Of a stretch of 64,000 bases of DNA, positions 21,263 through 32,650 are shown in pieces. The stretch is from assembly GCF_000276665.1 (NCBI RefSeq), contig NW_004955423.1, forward strand, positions 6,023,547 through 6,087,546. Direction: 5' to 3'. The translations under genes and the position numbers were made by a program. Under the pieces are notes generated by a model. That model had not been told where the DNA came from, did no database searches, and saw only the letters and a program-made list of their open reading frames with translations. Source of the DNA: Chinchilla lanigera. Lineage: Eukaryota; Chordata; Mammalia; Rodentia; Chinchillidae. Positions within the stretch are counted from its first letter, which is position 1; each line of letters begins with the position of its first letter.

Positions 21263-21785
21263 CTATGTTGTAAGGGAAAAAAGAAACCAGTTGGTCAGTG
21301 TCTTCCACTGTTTTCTGTGGGATGATTTTTATCACGGTTGCTGCTTCCTGAAAGGCAGATACTTTTTTCCTGGGTCCAATGCTAGACACTGTCTTGGTTA
21401 CCTGTTGATGTCCCAGAATATGACAGCCCTCATTCCATAACTATTCAAGGCTCAGTTAATAGGCGCCATGATGAAATCAAAAGATGAAATGCGAAGGACC
21501 ATGCTAGGTTCTGGAAGAACTAGACTAGAATATGAAAGATGATCCGTGCTTTAGAAGAGCATATACCACCCTATATAAGGAAAGAAGACAAATTCAAGGA
21601 AGCATTTAAATTATAATAGTGAACATTTAATAAGAATAGCAAATCATGCACATTGTGAGAGTTATTTGAAGTCAGAGAAAAAGGAAGCAGAGACAGTTTA
21701 CCTAGGCTTTGAAGATTGCACTGGACAATGGTGATTACACAGAACTTTGATGAAAGGGAAACAAGTAGTTTATTGTCTATTGCAG
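21263..21785. other. unassigned sequence
   Basis: About 520 bases with a faint L2-like character near 21500-21720 (for example 'cattgtgagagttatttgaa' and 'gtttacctaggctttgaaga'). Not strong enough to bound. No gene. Confidence 0.35.
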
Positions 21786-21857
21786 CAGTGGCAAACCTAT
21801 GGCACACATGCCACACGGCTGTTATCACTGAAAGTTCTAAAAGTTTCGCCATCACTG
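21786..21857. mobile_element. candidate hAT-type miniature DNA element
   Basis: Only 72 bp, with imperfect inverted ends: the left end is CAGTGGCAAACCTATGGCAC and the right end, reverse complemented, is CAGTGATGGCGAAACTTTTA. CAGTG termini are typical of hAT elements. The flanks are not a clean 8-bp duplication, though TGTCTA occurs just outside both ends (21775-21780 and 21859-21864). Too short to encode anything. The exact family is unknown to me. Confidence 0.5.
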
Positions 21858-22574
21858 GTGTCTAGGTATGTAGTACACAGACCTGGAGCCTTGGAAACAA
21901 AATGTTCTCTATGGAGGATGTGTAGTGCCTTTGGAACACTCCAAGGTTGAGGGACTTACTTGTCGGAGACTTCCTAATGACTCCAAAGAGACTTGTCATT
22001 CTCAGTTGTACTGTCAATGCAGACAGAGAATCCAGTGGGAACTCCTGCACGAGCTCATCTGGCTGTTCACTGCCAGACCCAGAGCCCTTCCTTCCCATCT
22101 CAGCTGGGCCACCAGCTGCCCAGCCTTGCTCTGGGGCGTGGCACATGGCTCCCTCACTCCTAATTAGCTGTAAAACAGTCGATTCTAAAACTCTGCTATT
22201 GCCTTTGGACTATTGAGATTTTTCAAATAAACTTCTTTCTTTTAAGCTATCTGGTGACATACATGATCCTAAGCAGATTCAAGCGTTCTGTATTCAGTGG
22301 ACTTACTTGAACCCCAGAGACTCTGGAGAGCTTACCCACTACCTAGTGCATACCATCAGGACAAGGAATTCAGTAGGTCAAACTATGGCCTTGCGTTGCT
22401 CTGGGTACTTCGTAATTTGACTCTGTCAAAGAACTGCAATTTAATACCCTAGATCAGGGTATTTATGCAGCCATGTTATACACAGATTGCTTTCTGAACT
22501 CTGTTGTAGGGCTAACCCTAAACTGCCATGATGTTTCTGAACCATTGCTGTGTTTTTCTTTATTGCTTTGTAAA

Positions 22575-22576
<2 letters not shown>
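21858..22576. other. unassigned sequence
   Basis: No gene supported. The overlapping frames between 21862 and 22216 are open on both strands in slightly GC-richer DNA, show no domain, and share no exon-like boundaries that I can defend. 'tttcaaataaactt' near 22223 is an isolated AATAAA. Confidence 0.4.

Positions 22577-22612
<36 letters not shown>
22577..22612. repeat. (TG)18 microsatellite
   Basis: Eighteen uninterrupted TG units. Perfect repeats of this length usually vary in length in populations and can adopt Z-DNA. Confidence 0.98.
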
Positions 22613-22615
<3 letters not shown>

Positions 22616-22619
22616 GATT

Positions 22620-22730
22620 TCTGGGCTGCTTGTAAACTCCTTGAGGGTAAAAATCACATTTTTGGGAATCATTTACAGAGCCTAGAGGATGGATTTAGTC
22701 TCCAGTAAGTGCACAAATGCAGCCTCATTT
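22620..22730 (+). repeat. L2 LINE 3' end
   Basis: 'gcttgtaaactccttgaggg', 'cagagcctagagga' and 'ccagtaagtgcac' correspond to the L2 terminal sequence (gtaagctccttgagggcagg ... agtaggcgctcaataaatg). Plus strand, directly after the TG microsatellite. Confidence 0.65.
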
Positions 22731-23774
22731 CATTCATGGAGAATTTGTTTCTGATTCCTTGCTTTAGCCCATCTATCCCTCAAACTCTGGTTATCTCCTC
22801 CAAAAGTGTTATATTTCTTCCTCATGTTTTGTTTCATGATCAGTGTATATGTATATAACCAGTCAACTCCATCTCAGTTCTTTTTATTTCCTTAGGTGGA
22901 AGCCATTTTAATAGTATTTGTTTCAAGTGAAGGTGTGTTATTCAAAGTAAACACACAGAACTTGGCTAGAGAAAACTATTTGAATAATATTCATGTAGCA
23001 ATAAAACCTTGAAAAAGTAAATATAAAATACAATATTCATGGTCAGTATCATTATTCACACACTTTACTAAGTGCTGTTAGACTAGGATATAACTAATCA
23101 TGGAGGAATCACAGTCTACACTAGAAACATCTTTCATCGGAGAATCTCAAAGAACTTTAACTGGAGGTAATTATAATATTTGTTCATAAGAACTGTTTTT
23201 TTCTTAACAGCGTTTAATGTAAAAATAGGTGAGTCAAATATGCAAGTAAGTTTGCATCTGAGTGCTCCAATTTTATTTTTAATACTAAAATATAAGCTGT
23301 GTGATATGAAAGCACAGCATCTAAGGGAACGTGACTCTCCACTCCTGGCAGTTAGCTAGTTAGGGCCACCAAAGAGAAGTTTTATTTTTCCCCTTTTGTT
23401 TTTCCTGGTAGAGAAGCCAGAAGGTTGGTTTTTCCTTCCAAGGTGGTTCTTTTGAGCTCCAAGACATTGTGAAACCATCGATTGCAAATGTTAATGATTG
23501 CGAACTTAGGGTGGAGGTGAAGGAAACAGCAGAAGTCTAGAGAATGCTTATTTACCTCTTAAAGGTGATAAATACACTACTTAGACAGTGTCATTCCCTG
23601 ACAGGTTCTGGTGGGATGAGCACTGAAGATAAACTGCAAATGCTGGAATTTGGAACTTCTCTGAACTGTGTCATGCTCCAGCTTCTGTGGCTTGGGGAGT
23701 AACAGTGATAGTAAACATAAAAACGCCCATTCATATTCACGTGGTTTCTATTCACCAGGTAGTTTACATCTGTT
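22731..23774. other. unassigned AT-rich block
   Basis: No gene or clear repeat. The sequence is fairly AT-rich, with one 65-codon frame (23591-23788, reverse) lacking any domain. Confidence 0.4.
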
Positions 23775-23945
23775 ATCCTAATTTTCACTATGCCACCATG
23801 TGATAGTTGCTATTTTCTCCTGTTTTATAGATGAGGTAGTAGACTCAGGAAGGTTCAATAACTTCAATGAATTGGCGGAGTTGATATTTAAAATCAGCTC
23901 TATTTAAGGCCAAAGCCCTTTGCACTAGAACACAATGCCGTCAGG
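23775..23945 (-). repeat. MIR SINE, reverse strand
   Basis: The reverse MIR core is visible: 'tattttctcctgttttatag', 'atgaggtagtagactcagga', 'aggttcaataacttcaatga', and the terminal 'gccctttgcactagaacaca' plus 'atgcc'. These match the ..attttacagatgaggaaactgagg..gctctttccactacaccatgc.. series of MIR read backwards. Confidence 0.8.
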
Positions 23946-23999
23946 GATTCTCCCAGCTGCCATGTCTTAAGCATTTAGTGTAAGCCTGTCAACCTAAGA

Positions 24000-24160
24000 G
24001 CTTAACGTACATTATTACACTTGATATATATATATATATATATAAATGCTGCAAGCCAATGATTACACTGCAGATGCATAAACAGCCCATGAGAGGAAAA
24101 GTGACTTGCTCAGGTTCATAAATTTATTACATGGCAGAGATGAGCCAATTAGGAAATATA
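24000..24160 (-). repeat. MIR-like SINE fragment with embedded (AT)n
   Basis: 'gctgcaagccaatgattaca', 'gcataaacagcccatgagag', 'gaaaagtgacttgctcaggt' and 'tacatggcagagatgag' follow the reverse MIR pattern. An AT dinucleotide run occupies 24024-24044. Moderately diverged. Confidence 0.55.
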
Positions 24161-24479
24161 TTATTTTCTAAATATGTTTTCTTCTTAAATTCCCATCCTC
24201 TCACCCAGAGTCTCATTTGACTTTTATAATTCTCCTGGGGTGGGGGTCAAGTTGGGTTTTTTGTTCTAGTATAAAGACAAGAAAAAAGAACCCTTTGGTG
24301 TTTGCTTGGGTTTTGTGCTGACCATGGGTTCCTCTCCTATATCCCTGGCTCTTTTTCTTGCGTATGGAGCTTCCAAAAGTCTAATATCAAATGCTATTCT
24401 CTACTGCAGTTTTATAGACAGTATCTCCCTAAGGCAATCCATCTAGTCCACTTCACTGAAAACACTGCAGACTGCCGAG
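24161..24479. other. unassigned spacer
   Basis: About 320 bases with no named repeat and only a 60-codon frame (24302-24484) without a domain. Confidence 0.4.
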
Positions 24480-25157
24480 GTTAAGTCTCTACTTTTCTGA
24501 CTTCCAAATGTCTATCCACACTGATGACCACAAGTTTAAATCTCCACCTCTTGCTATCCTTCTCAGTTCCAGATATTGGTTTGCTTCCACTTGATTGTCT
24601 TAGAGATCTCACTTGACATGATCCAAGCCAAAATATTGACTCTAAATACCTGTCTGTACCTAAGATTTCCCTTTTCTTTCCTGACTTAGCCAAAGGTACC
24701 ATCTGCATGTGATTGCTCAGGGCTAAATCTAGGACAACTTGAATTTCTCTTTCTCTTTCATCTTCATCATCCAATCTATTCCAAAATTTTGACAGCTATA
24801 CCACTGGAAACGGACTATTTCTGTCCTCCTCACCTTTAGGTCCTTGCTTGAATCCTCATTATCTCTCACTCTGAATACTACAATAGTCTCCTAATTGGTT
24901 CTTTGTTATCTCTCTGCTCCACCTACATAGTTCATTCCCCACTGAGACCATGACTCTTTTATACTCAGCAGCTCAGACTATGTAAATCTCCCACTTAAAG
25001 CCTTCTAATAACTTTCCATTGTGGTTAGGAAAATCCAAACACCTGTCCAGGTTCCCAAACACCTTCCCAGGTAACCTGCTCCTTGGTTACTTCATCTTCT
25101 CCCACCCCTTCCATCGCACACACCATTAGGGCTTTTCGTGCTTTTTCCCAAATATGC
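24480..25157 (+). repeat. L2 LINE, left part (split by an LTR)
   Basis: Follows the L2 3' region in order: 'tgacttccaaatgtctatcc', 'gatccaagccaaaatattga', 'ctacaatagtctcctaattg', 'tctcccacttaaagccttct' and 'aataactttccattgtggtt', down to 'gcttttcgtgctttttccca'. The L2 resumes at about 25745, so an LTR-like element interrupts it. No open reading frame remains. Confidence 0.75.
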
Positions 25158-25744
25158 TGTAGGAGTCAGTGGTTATTAGAGTCAGACGTGGAAGAGTGCT
25201 GGAGACCTGAAGAATCCAGTCAAGGGCTGGAGCCCATGCCAATATCCTGTGCAAGTCCGTATCAAGGATCTGCACTAGAAAGACCCCGAGCCAGTGGTGA
25301 AGGCTAGAAAATCTGCGTGGGAAGGCTGAGAGATCTGCAGTGGAAGCCAGGAGACAACATCCAAGATGAAGATGAGGATTGACTCTCTCCTAAAGGAAGA
25401 CAGCAGCCAAAGGTCCTTTGAAGAAAAACCATCGAAAAGCAGCCTCTTCAGGAAAATCAGCAGCATGCAGTCTTCCCCTCCTATTCTCCTTCTGTGCCAT
25501 TCTCAGGTGGGTCTTCCACTCCTTGAACCGTGCTGTCTCGGCTCAGCTGGGAGTTCTCACTCAAGGTGACTGGTCCACCACACAGGCCAAAGTTGTTCCC
25601 CTTTGAATGGCTTTTGGATGTTTGAAACACTTTCCCCAGATTTGTGCCTGACTGGCTCTTTCTTTTCACTAAGCTAATTTATCACCTTTGGCCAGTCACT
25701 TGCTTAAAATAGGTTCCTCCAGCCTGGGTGAGTGACTTGGTTTT
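25158..25744 (-). mobile_element. MLT1-like LTR inserted into L2
   Basis: Starts TGTAGGAGTCAGTGGTTATT, aligning with the left edge of the LTR at 1860-2349 (tatatcagtcagttttacta). The two share further blocks: 'gcaagtccgtatca' here versus 'gtaagtccatatca' there, and 'ggtgggtcttccac' versus 'ggtgggtcttctac'. Same family, reverse strand. The right boundary and a target duplication could not be fixed. Open frames at 25083-25669 lie on it. Confidence 0.6.
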
Positions 25745-25930
25745 TTGTTGTTATATTTCATCCTGTTTGTAGAGCTTATCACTATTTGAAATTATTATTT
25801 TTTTTCTGTTTTAAATGCTTACTGTACAATTATCTGTCTTTCTCATTTAATATATATCTCAAAGGGCAGGAATTGCCCCTTATTTACTGTAGAACAGTGC
25901 CTGGTTCCCAATTAATATTTGCTGATTGTC
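25745..25930 (+). repeat. L2 LINE, right part (3' end)
   Basis: 'agagcttatcactatttgaa', 'actgtacaattatctgtctt', 'tctcaaagggcaggaattgc' and 'agaacagtgcctggttccca' continue the L2 consensus to its end (..agcacttatcac..gagggcaggga..acagtgcctggcacatag..aatatttgctga). This confirms that one L2 copy is split by the LTR. Confidence 0.78.
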
Positions 25931-25969
25931 AAGTCACTGACTATATAAAAAATGTGGGGCAGTGTAGGA

Positions 25970-26175
25970 CAGGGCAGACTTTGGCTGGATTCAGGTTGAG
26001 TTGGTTTTGGGTCTAGGCTTTGTAGCTATGTCACCTTAGACAAATTTTTCTACATAAAATGGTCTGGTAAAAGTAGTAACCATATAGTGTTGTTTTTAGG
26101 CTTACATAAAATAATAAACATGAAGTACTTAGTAAAGTGTCTGGACCAGCAAGGTTCCAGCAGTACAGGCTATTC
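25970..26175 (+). repeat. MIR SINE
   Basis: 'ggattcaggttgagttggtt', 'ctaggctttgtagctatgtc', 'accttagacaaatttttcta', 'cataaaataataaacatgaa' and 'gtacttagtaaagtgtctgg' match MIR in order, over almost its full length. Plus strand. Confidence 0.75.
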
Positions 26176-28189
26176 TTATTGGTCCTTGGTCCTATGACAG
26201 AAGGTGATTGGGAGAAAGATCCTCATAGCCTGCATGTTACTACATTGGGTCCAGGGATAGAGGGTGAGTAAGAAGCTTCATGAGTATTGAGTACAGGTGG
26301 GATAGGGTATAGGTCTGAACGTGGCTGATAGTTTATAGTGTGCTCTTTGCATCTGTGCAAAGCTGAGGCATATAACAGGTACGTGCTGGGCAGGGCACAC
26401 CTGCAGGAGCATCACTGATTTACAACTGATGTAAACAGCACCCCCTGGAGTTGTGCAGAGGTGGTCCTGTTACATTTTTCCTCCTTTATTTAGTTTAATG
26501 GAAGTAAAGGAGCTTATTTAATGTTGCTTGAAATTTTATGATTCTTGTCTGTGTTTTATCACCAAGGTCTTCCTTTGAAGCCCATGCCACTTGTCTTTAA
26601 AAGTAGGAGGATTCCTTCCCTACTCCAGTTCTGGGTCTAAATGTCACATGCTGAAATCTCAACAGCTTTCGTGTTCCCTGTCTTTAAGAATTATGTAGTG
26701 ACTCTATCTCATAAATGGAAAGTTAAGGCAAGGTATCTGAAAGTGGGACAGAATGCTTAGGGGAAAGATCTGCCCTAGAATCTTGCATGTGAAGTCACTG
26801 CAAGCACTTATGAACCACACAAGAGCTGGCATGGGTCTCTGGGCAGCATTTTCTTGATTCCTCAGGGTCCAGCTCTAGCCTGTTGGTGAAAAGTGCTTCA
26901 TAAATGTGCACCATGGGACTGAAGGTCTGGCTCTCAGTCTCATACTTGGTATGAATGAGATGAGACCGACTGGCTCTTCCTGAGGTAGTTCAGACATGAG
27001 AAATCCAGGTGGAAGGGAAAAACAGCTGCACCGAGTTAGCTGTACAAGAAGATAAAGCACCACTGTGACATCAGTCCTGGCCTAATTTGAGACACTGACT
27101 GTGCTACTCCACATTAGACAATCTGGTCCCGAGCACTTGCAATTTCATGCCAGATGTTTTTAGACCGCACGTGGAGTCAGACAGTAGTTGGACTGTAAGC
27201 CCCAAATGGCACGAGTATGTCTTGACGCAGCCTTTGAAGGTCAGGAGCAAGGGTCGGCTCCTTCTTGAACTTCTTCAGCACGTTTGATTTTTATACCACC
27301 GCTCACATTTTAGGCTCTTGATTTTTATCTTCTTAAACTTCTGCATCTAAATGTTCTGTGACACTGGGACCAGCATAAATATCATTGTCCTTAATTCTTT
27401 TTCTTATTCTCTGACTTCTTAATTCCTTCGGCTATTCTGGATTCTAGTGTGCATAGGAAACAAAATGTGTCATAGGTTGTGAGGGGCACCAAACTCCTGC
27501 TTGTCCTGCATTTTAAGTAAATTAATAATTAATTTAAAAGTACATGTTGCCCATTGTTTGACTTCTGATGGTTTTTCCTGTCTTGTAGTAGAGTTTTATC
27601 TATGAATGAACAGAAAAAGGAACAGGTGGGGTAGTTCCTCCTTAATGGAATCTCTTTCTCTTTCTTTGCCATTGACAGCCCTTTGCAGAGGGTCTTTTGC
27701 AGGGAATGTATGCTTTATTCAGAAGGCATTCAGACAGTGGGGTCTAATCTGCAGGGCTTCTGTAGGAGACCTCTCATCCTCTCTAAACCTATGTTCTTCC
27801 ACCGTTAACTTGGAGAGAAGTTCAGCATCCAAAGTGGCTTCTCTTTAGATGCAACTGCTCTACATTTAGAAATAGATCTTTTCTAGGAGAGGTTAATCAC
27901 ACTACTTAAGGCAAATTCACAATAGTTAAAATAGCCCATTAGGAATTCATTCAGGTGTGGCTCCTGTAAATTGACTTCCACATTTGCAAGGAAAAAGAGG
28001 AATGCTTCGTTCTAGCACAGGATCTGACCAAAAATCATGTAACATATTAGGAAGAATTATAGTCTGCTAAAAGCTGGTAAATCTCAAAAAGAATCAGTTG
28101 CTGTCTTAAAAACTTGCTAAAAAGGTAGATAGTAACTTCAGATAAGCCTGAATATATATTTTGCTCAATTAGAACAGTACAAAATGATT
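26176..28189. other. unassigned 2-kb block
   Basis: No gene or named repeat. The sequence 'acagcaccccctggag' near 26438 resembles a phrase found in several old repeats but is too short to assign. Small frames (26875-27063 reverse, 27606-27848 plus) show no domain. Confidence 0.4.
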
Positions 28190-28300
28190 AGATTCCTTTT
28201 AGACTGTACGTTCCTTGAGGGCAAAAGACATATCTTGGTCAACTTTACTGTCCCCTTTTAGTATGTTACAAAATACACCTGTATCTTGCATATAGAAATT
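28190..28300 (+). repeat. L2 LINE 3' end
   Basis: 'agactgtacgttccttgagg', 'gcaaaagacatatcttggtc' and 'ttactgtccccttttagtat' correspond to gactgtaagctccttgagggcagggaccgtgtctt.. of L2. Plus strand. Confidence 0.65.
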
Positions 28301-29205
28301 TGGTTTGGAGTGAAATAGGGTATTTGTATTTGGTTATATGTTTTTATATTCAAAGGATACACAAAGGGGAAAAATTTACAAGGGAAAACCATAGTCCTTT
28401 TAAAATGATTGATGGTGCTATATTTAGACTGGAAAAAATTACAGGTAGCTTATATGGAAGAGAATTGGGTTCTCCTTCACGTTGCCATTACCTGGCCATG
28501 GGAATTTGGTCTCTAACCTTGATCAACCTTAATTTATTTTAACTTTAAACTGAGGAGGCTGGAGCTAACTGCCTAATAGGTCGAAGATTGATCCTCTAAC
28601 TGTTTATTTTACTCATATTCCAAGCTTAATTTGTACTTGTATCATAGTTTAAGTAAATGCAGGTATGCATCCATTCCTAACTTTAGATATTAAATTTTAT
28701 ATCAACAACTGATTTACACTCCAGTTTTCTCAGCCCAGAAAGACTGATTTCATTAAGTAGATCTATTCTGTCTATGTGGCTCTTAAGAGTTTTGAAAACT
28801 TTCTGTTGAGAACTTCTAAAAATAGGTCAGAGTTAAGACACAAATGTCTGTCCTTGTTATACCCGGTTGAAGTTTATGGTATTCTAATTACAGTAGGCCT
28901 GAACCTTTCGTAAGCTGGAGTAATTAAACTATTCGGTGGGAGCAGATCATTACTGATAAGAGATGAATTTGCCCTTCAGGATGCTGATTAGAACATGCAA
29001 AAAGGAAATTTACTTAATAGTGCCTGGAAAAGAGAAGGGAATTTTATTTCCAGAAAGTGACTTGTTCACACAAAATCAAGCCAGATGATGTTTATTTTGT
29101 TGTGATCATTTTGTGATCACTTAAGTTGTACTGAATAATCCTGATTCCTCTTAGTTAGAGAGGGGTAGGCTGGTTTCAGGATAGGAGAGAACAGGTACAA
29201 ATGGA
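28301..29205. other. unassigned AT-rich block
   Basis: No gene or named repeat. One 80-codon frame (28300-28542) without a domain. Confidence 0.4.
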
Positions 29206-29288
29206 AGAGTGAAGACCAGAGGGACAGGGAGAGGGAGGGGGGGAAAGGAGAGGGAGAGAAGGAAAGGGAGGGGAAGAGGGGAGAGAGA
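29206..29288 (+). repeat. GA-rich polypurine tract
   Basis: About 80 bases of almost pure G and A with GGGA/GAGA units and a run of G at about 29238-29243. The Leu/Pro/Ser-rich reverse frame at 29151-29417 runs through this tract and is not a gene. Immediately 3' there is a triple of 'ggttctat' at 29335-29352. Confidence 0.9.
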
Positions 29289-30289
29289 ACTGCTCTGCTC
29301 CTTTGAGGATCTCACAGGGTTACTCAGTGAGCATGGTTCTATGGTTCTATGGTTGAGGTAGGGATTAGGGATTACCTCTATACTTGAAATATAGACAGCT
29401 ACTGGTTTTTCCAACATGTTGGGCTGGGGATATAGAATTCATTCAGAAAGATGGGGTGATATGGGGGGTAATTCACTACCAGTAGATATTCAGTTTTCTG
29501 GAGAAGTTATAGCCACATGTCAACTCAGGAAGGAAATTCCCCATTCCTTCTGGTACTGCTGAAAGTGCCCTGACAGTGAGGGTGCCCCAGGGCCTGAAAA
29601 AGGACATTCCACTGGGGGCACTTAGGAAACATAGCACCAAATGTAGGAGCTGCTGCTGTAGTCAACTCCTGCTACATAAGTGATTCCAACTCATACCAAA
29701 AAGTGGGAAATTGTGGGATGTGGACAATGTGATTCACTCCTTGCTGAGGGTTTACTGTTGCCTGAGTTTTAAAATTTCATTATAGAACATTGAAGAGTGC
29801 ATTCACAAGTAGGGAAGGGGAGGGTAACTAATTCACACCATCATTGGGAAGAGCCCTTCCTGTTCAGGAGTGGTCCTCAAACCCAGCACAGGGTGAATGG
29901 GCTGCAGTTCCAAGGCAGTCTAAGCCCAGGGCTATAGAGGTGAAGCACACATCAGAAATGCGGAGCATTCTAACTAGATTGAGATCAGTTTCCTGCACGT
30001 GGTGAGCTTGGAATCACACAGGACTGGAATCAAACTCACTTCTACATTTCTCAATAAAGAGGTACCTTCCCTGCAGTACTGCTGTGAGGGTTGGACACAG
30101 GGAACGCTACCTATGTAACAATTAGAGGGCCTGAGAGCTGAGCAGTCATAACACGTATCAGCCAGAGAGTGCTGCCACAGAGTCTGCTGCTTTAGTTGCT
30201 GTAGTGTGGGGTAGTCCAGGGGTACCTGGAGTAAGGCTGGGCCTGCATAGCTGGGAGTTTTAGAGCAGTGGAATAGCAGCTGCTTACTA
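29289..30289. other. unassigned 1-kb block
   Basis: No gene or named repeat. Somewhat GC-richer than its surroundings, with several G-rich short stretches, but CpG-poor. Confidence 0.4.
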
Positions 30290-30440
30290 ACTAGAGGACA
30301 GGAGATTCAATATACTGTATATAAGGTGTAGTGATAGTCATAGGATTGAAGTAGATAAGTTATACTTAGTGTAAAACCTGATAATTAGTATGTGCTCAAC
30401 TAATAATCATTATCATTACCATTACTACTATTACTCCTCT
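30290..30440 (+). repeat. MIR-like SINE 3' part
   Basis: 'gataagttatacttagtgta', 'aaacctgataattagtatgt', 'gctcaactaataatcattat' and 'cattaccattactactatta' resemble the MIR 3' half (..gcttagaacagtgcctggcacatagtaagcgctcaataaatgt..attatt). The tail merges with a trinucleotide-like run. Confidence 0.5.
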
Positions 30441-30569
30441 TTTTATCCCTCCTTCTCTCTATCCTCATTCTCTTCTCCTCCCCTTCCTATTACACAATCC
30501 AAGAACAACTATATGCCCTACCATTAGAACATAAAACTTATCTTCTATCCAAGTTTGGTTCACTCTGGA

Positions 30570-31103
30570 GAATGATTCTCAAACTTTTTTATGAATCTTA
30601 TTGTCCTAGTAATTTTTTCTTGTGTCCTATATCAAAAGAAATACCTGTGTTGTCTATTAAATAGGTAGGTTCAAACAACTTAGTAAGTACTTATGTTCTA
30701 AAAACAATATTGGAAAATACAATCCGCAGAAATAAAAAGACAAATATCATATTTTTATTTCATTCTTACTCCAATGGCTTATTAATGGGATCTGTCTATT
30801 TGTTTACCTTACAACTCCTCAAACCCTAGAATCAGATTAAATATTGACTCATGTCTTATCTCACAATTAATTTGTTGTTGTTGTTTTCCTCAGCATTTCC
30901 ATCTTTCTAAAATACAACCTAATGCCACTGAAGGGAATATAGTATTATATAACCTAATGTTGAAATCTTGAACTTCCCTGCAAGTAGCTATGGAGTACTT
31001 GAGAAATGTTACCGTGGAGTCTTTGAACATTTAAAATAGCCATGGATCCTGTGAATTTGCTGTGGTTCCATGGTGCCTTGGCCCATGATTTGGGAACCAT
31101 GGA
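30570..31103 (+). mobile_element. candidate Charlie/MER-type hAT remnant
   Basis: The left end 'aatgattctcaaactttttt' and the right end 'catgatttgggaaccatgg' are imperfect inverted copies of the hAT end CAGTGGTTCTCAAACTTTTT. The interior is AT-rich without coding capacity. No matching 8-bp flanks were found, so the pairing of these two ends is tentative. Confidence 0.4.
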
Positions 31104-31659
31104 ATTGAACAGATAGATTTTTAGAAATAGTAAATACTAACATTAGAAGTCAGTGGAAACCTAATGCAGTCACAGTTCCAGGGAACCAGTGGGCATTCAC
31201 TTGTTTTGTATGATTATGCCTTGACTCTAGGACTCTCCGGCAAATGGTAGTTTGGGCTCACTGCCAGTGGATCACAGCCTGCCCGCACTTATCTAATTTG
31301 TTGATTTTGAACTTTCAAAAGGAATAAGAACACCTTGGATGGAGAATCACAGACTTGACTGTCAGTCATTCAAATGGCCTTTATCTGCTTGTGGAAACTC
31401 AATCATGCACTCAAAGGACTATAGTATGTTGTGCTAGTTTTTTATGGAATTAAAGTATGGATTATTGGATTAGTAAGGTTTATTCTCCACCACCCGTTCT
31501 CCTCAATTGGATTTTTCTATTTCTGATTCATCATTGGATTTTCTGGATTCCATTTAGATTTGTATTTAGAGTGTGACGCTGACTTATCTTTTATTTTAGA
31601 AGGAAGAGTATTGTTATGGTACAATTATGGAATCTAGAACAAGAAAGAACTTTTAAGTA
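31104..31659. other. unassigned sequence
   Basis: No gene or named repeat in about 550 bases. Confidence 0.4.
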
Positions 31660-31805
31660 ACCTATCACTACCCTCTCATGTTACTGATGAGAGGCCAGGT
31701 GGCTTACTCAAGAATTCTGCATTATGGAAGCAAGTAAGACTGAGGCCCAGTTACCAGCCTCCCGCACCTCCTAGGCTAGTCTCTTAGCTGACTGCCCTGC
31801 TCTGC
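31660..31805 (-). repeat. MIR SINE, reverse strand
   Basis: 'accctctcatgttactgatg', 'agaggccaggtggcttactc', 'aagaattctgcattatggaa' and 'actgaggcccagttaccagc' follow the reverse MIR core. The right end reads 'gctgactgccctgctctgca'. Confidence 0.6.
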
Positions 31806-32233
31806 ACAGTGTTGCTTAGAGGCTGCATGAGATTCCCTCTTCTGTTCAAGCCACTCAGAAACTTTTGGCCTTTCATGATAAATGACCTCTCCGGTGTCCT
31901 GCATTCTACATGCAAAGCAACATGTGGTCAGAACTTGTAACATCTCTTTGAAATACTACCAGGTTTCAGGGAGGTTCTTTTTAGTAATTTTTGGTATTGT
32001 TGCAGTCCTTTTCTTAGAGCTGTTGTTTTTAATCTATTTAGAATCACAAACCTTTGTTAATGACAACCCTATCCTCTTAAAAAACGCGCATGAACACACA
32101 TAAAGTGGCACAGCATAGTGGTCCTGGGACCTCAGAACTCTTGTCATTTCTTGGTAAAAAACCTAGGCTGAATCTACATTAGACAGCTTTTAAAGTGTTA
32201 TTTATGTTAAAGTAATTGTTTTGCTCTGATTTT
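31806..32233. other. unassigned sequence
   Basis: No gene supported. The 73-codon frame at 31882-32103 contains a hydrophobic stretch (FFLVIFGIVAVLFLELLFLIYL) that could look like a membrane segment, but T-rich DNA produces such stretches by chance and there is no other support. Confidence 0.4.
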
Positions 32234-32324
32234 CTTTTTTTTTTTCCCCCTGTACCGGGAATTGAACTCACAACCTTATGCTGATCAGGCAAGCACTGTG
32301 CCACTGAGCTAAATCCCCAGCCCC
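32234..32324 (-). mobile_element. ID SINE, reverse strand
   Basis: Reverse complement of the ID unit: poly-T/C tail (32234-32250), 'tgtaccgggaattgaactca' (box B region), 'caggcaagcactgtgccact', and 'gagctaaatccccagcccc' (box A and 5' end). No clean target duplication was found beyond T-rich similarity at both edges. Confidence 0.9.
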
Positions 32325-32489
32325 TTTCTTTTTCTTGTTAATACATGTAAATCTCGGTTCTCTGTTAGCCTTTAATTTGGTTTGCTTTCTGGATCTTTTC
32401 CCAGTAAGAAGAGGAGTAAAAAGTATTAATAGTTTGTTTCCAGATTATGACAAATTATAATCAAAATTTATTTTGAAATGAAGGATCTT

Positions 32490-32650
32490 CTGTCAGTGGT
32501 GTTCAAATCGAGATGTGTTTCATAAAAGGATGGGATCTTAAAAATAGAGAGCCCTACCCAATTTCAGGGTATTCTGACCCTACCAGAAGATTCTGATCCA
32601 GGAAGTGTTTTTAATATATGACAATGATTTGCATGCAATTGATGCATGAA
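32490..32650 (+). repeat. candidate MER5/hAT-type fragment
   Basis: Begins 'gtcagtggtgttcaaatcga' (CAGTGGTxTTCAAA-like hAT end) and contains 'ccagaagattctgatccagg' and 'aagtgtttttaat', reminiscent of MER5-class interiors. Diverged; the right end is not defined. Confidence 0.4.

Noticed and set aside
31882..32103. Small membrane protein
   Set aside because: The hydrophobic stretch comes from T-rich codons. No start context, homologue or neighbouring exon supports it.
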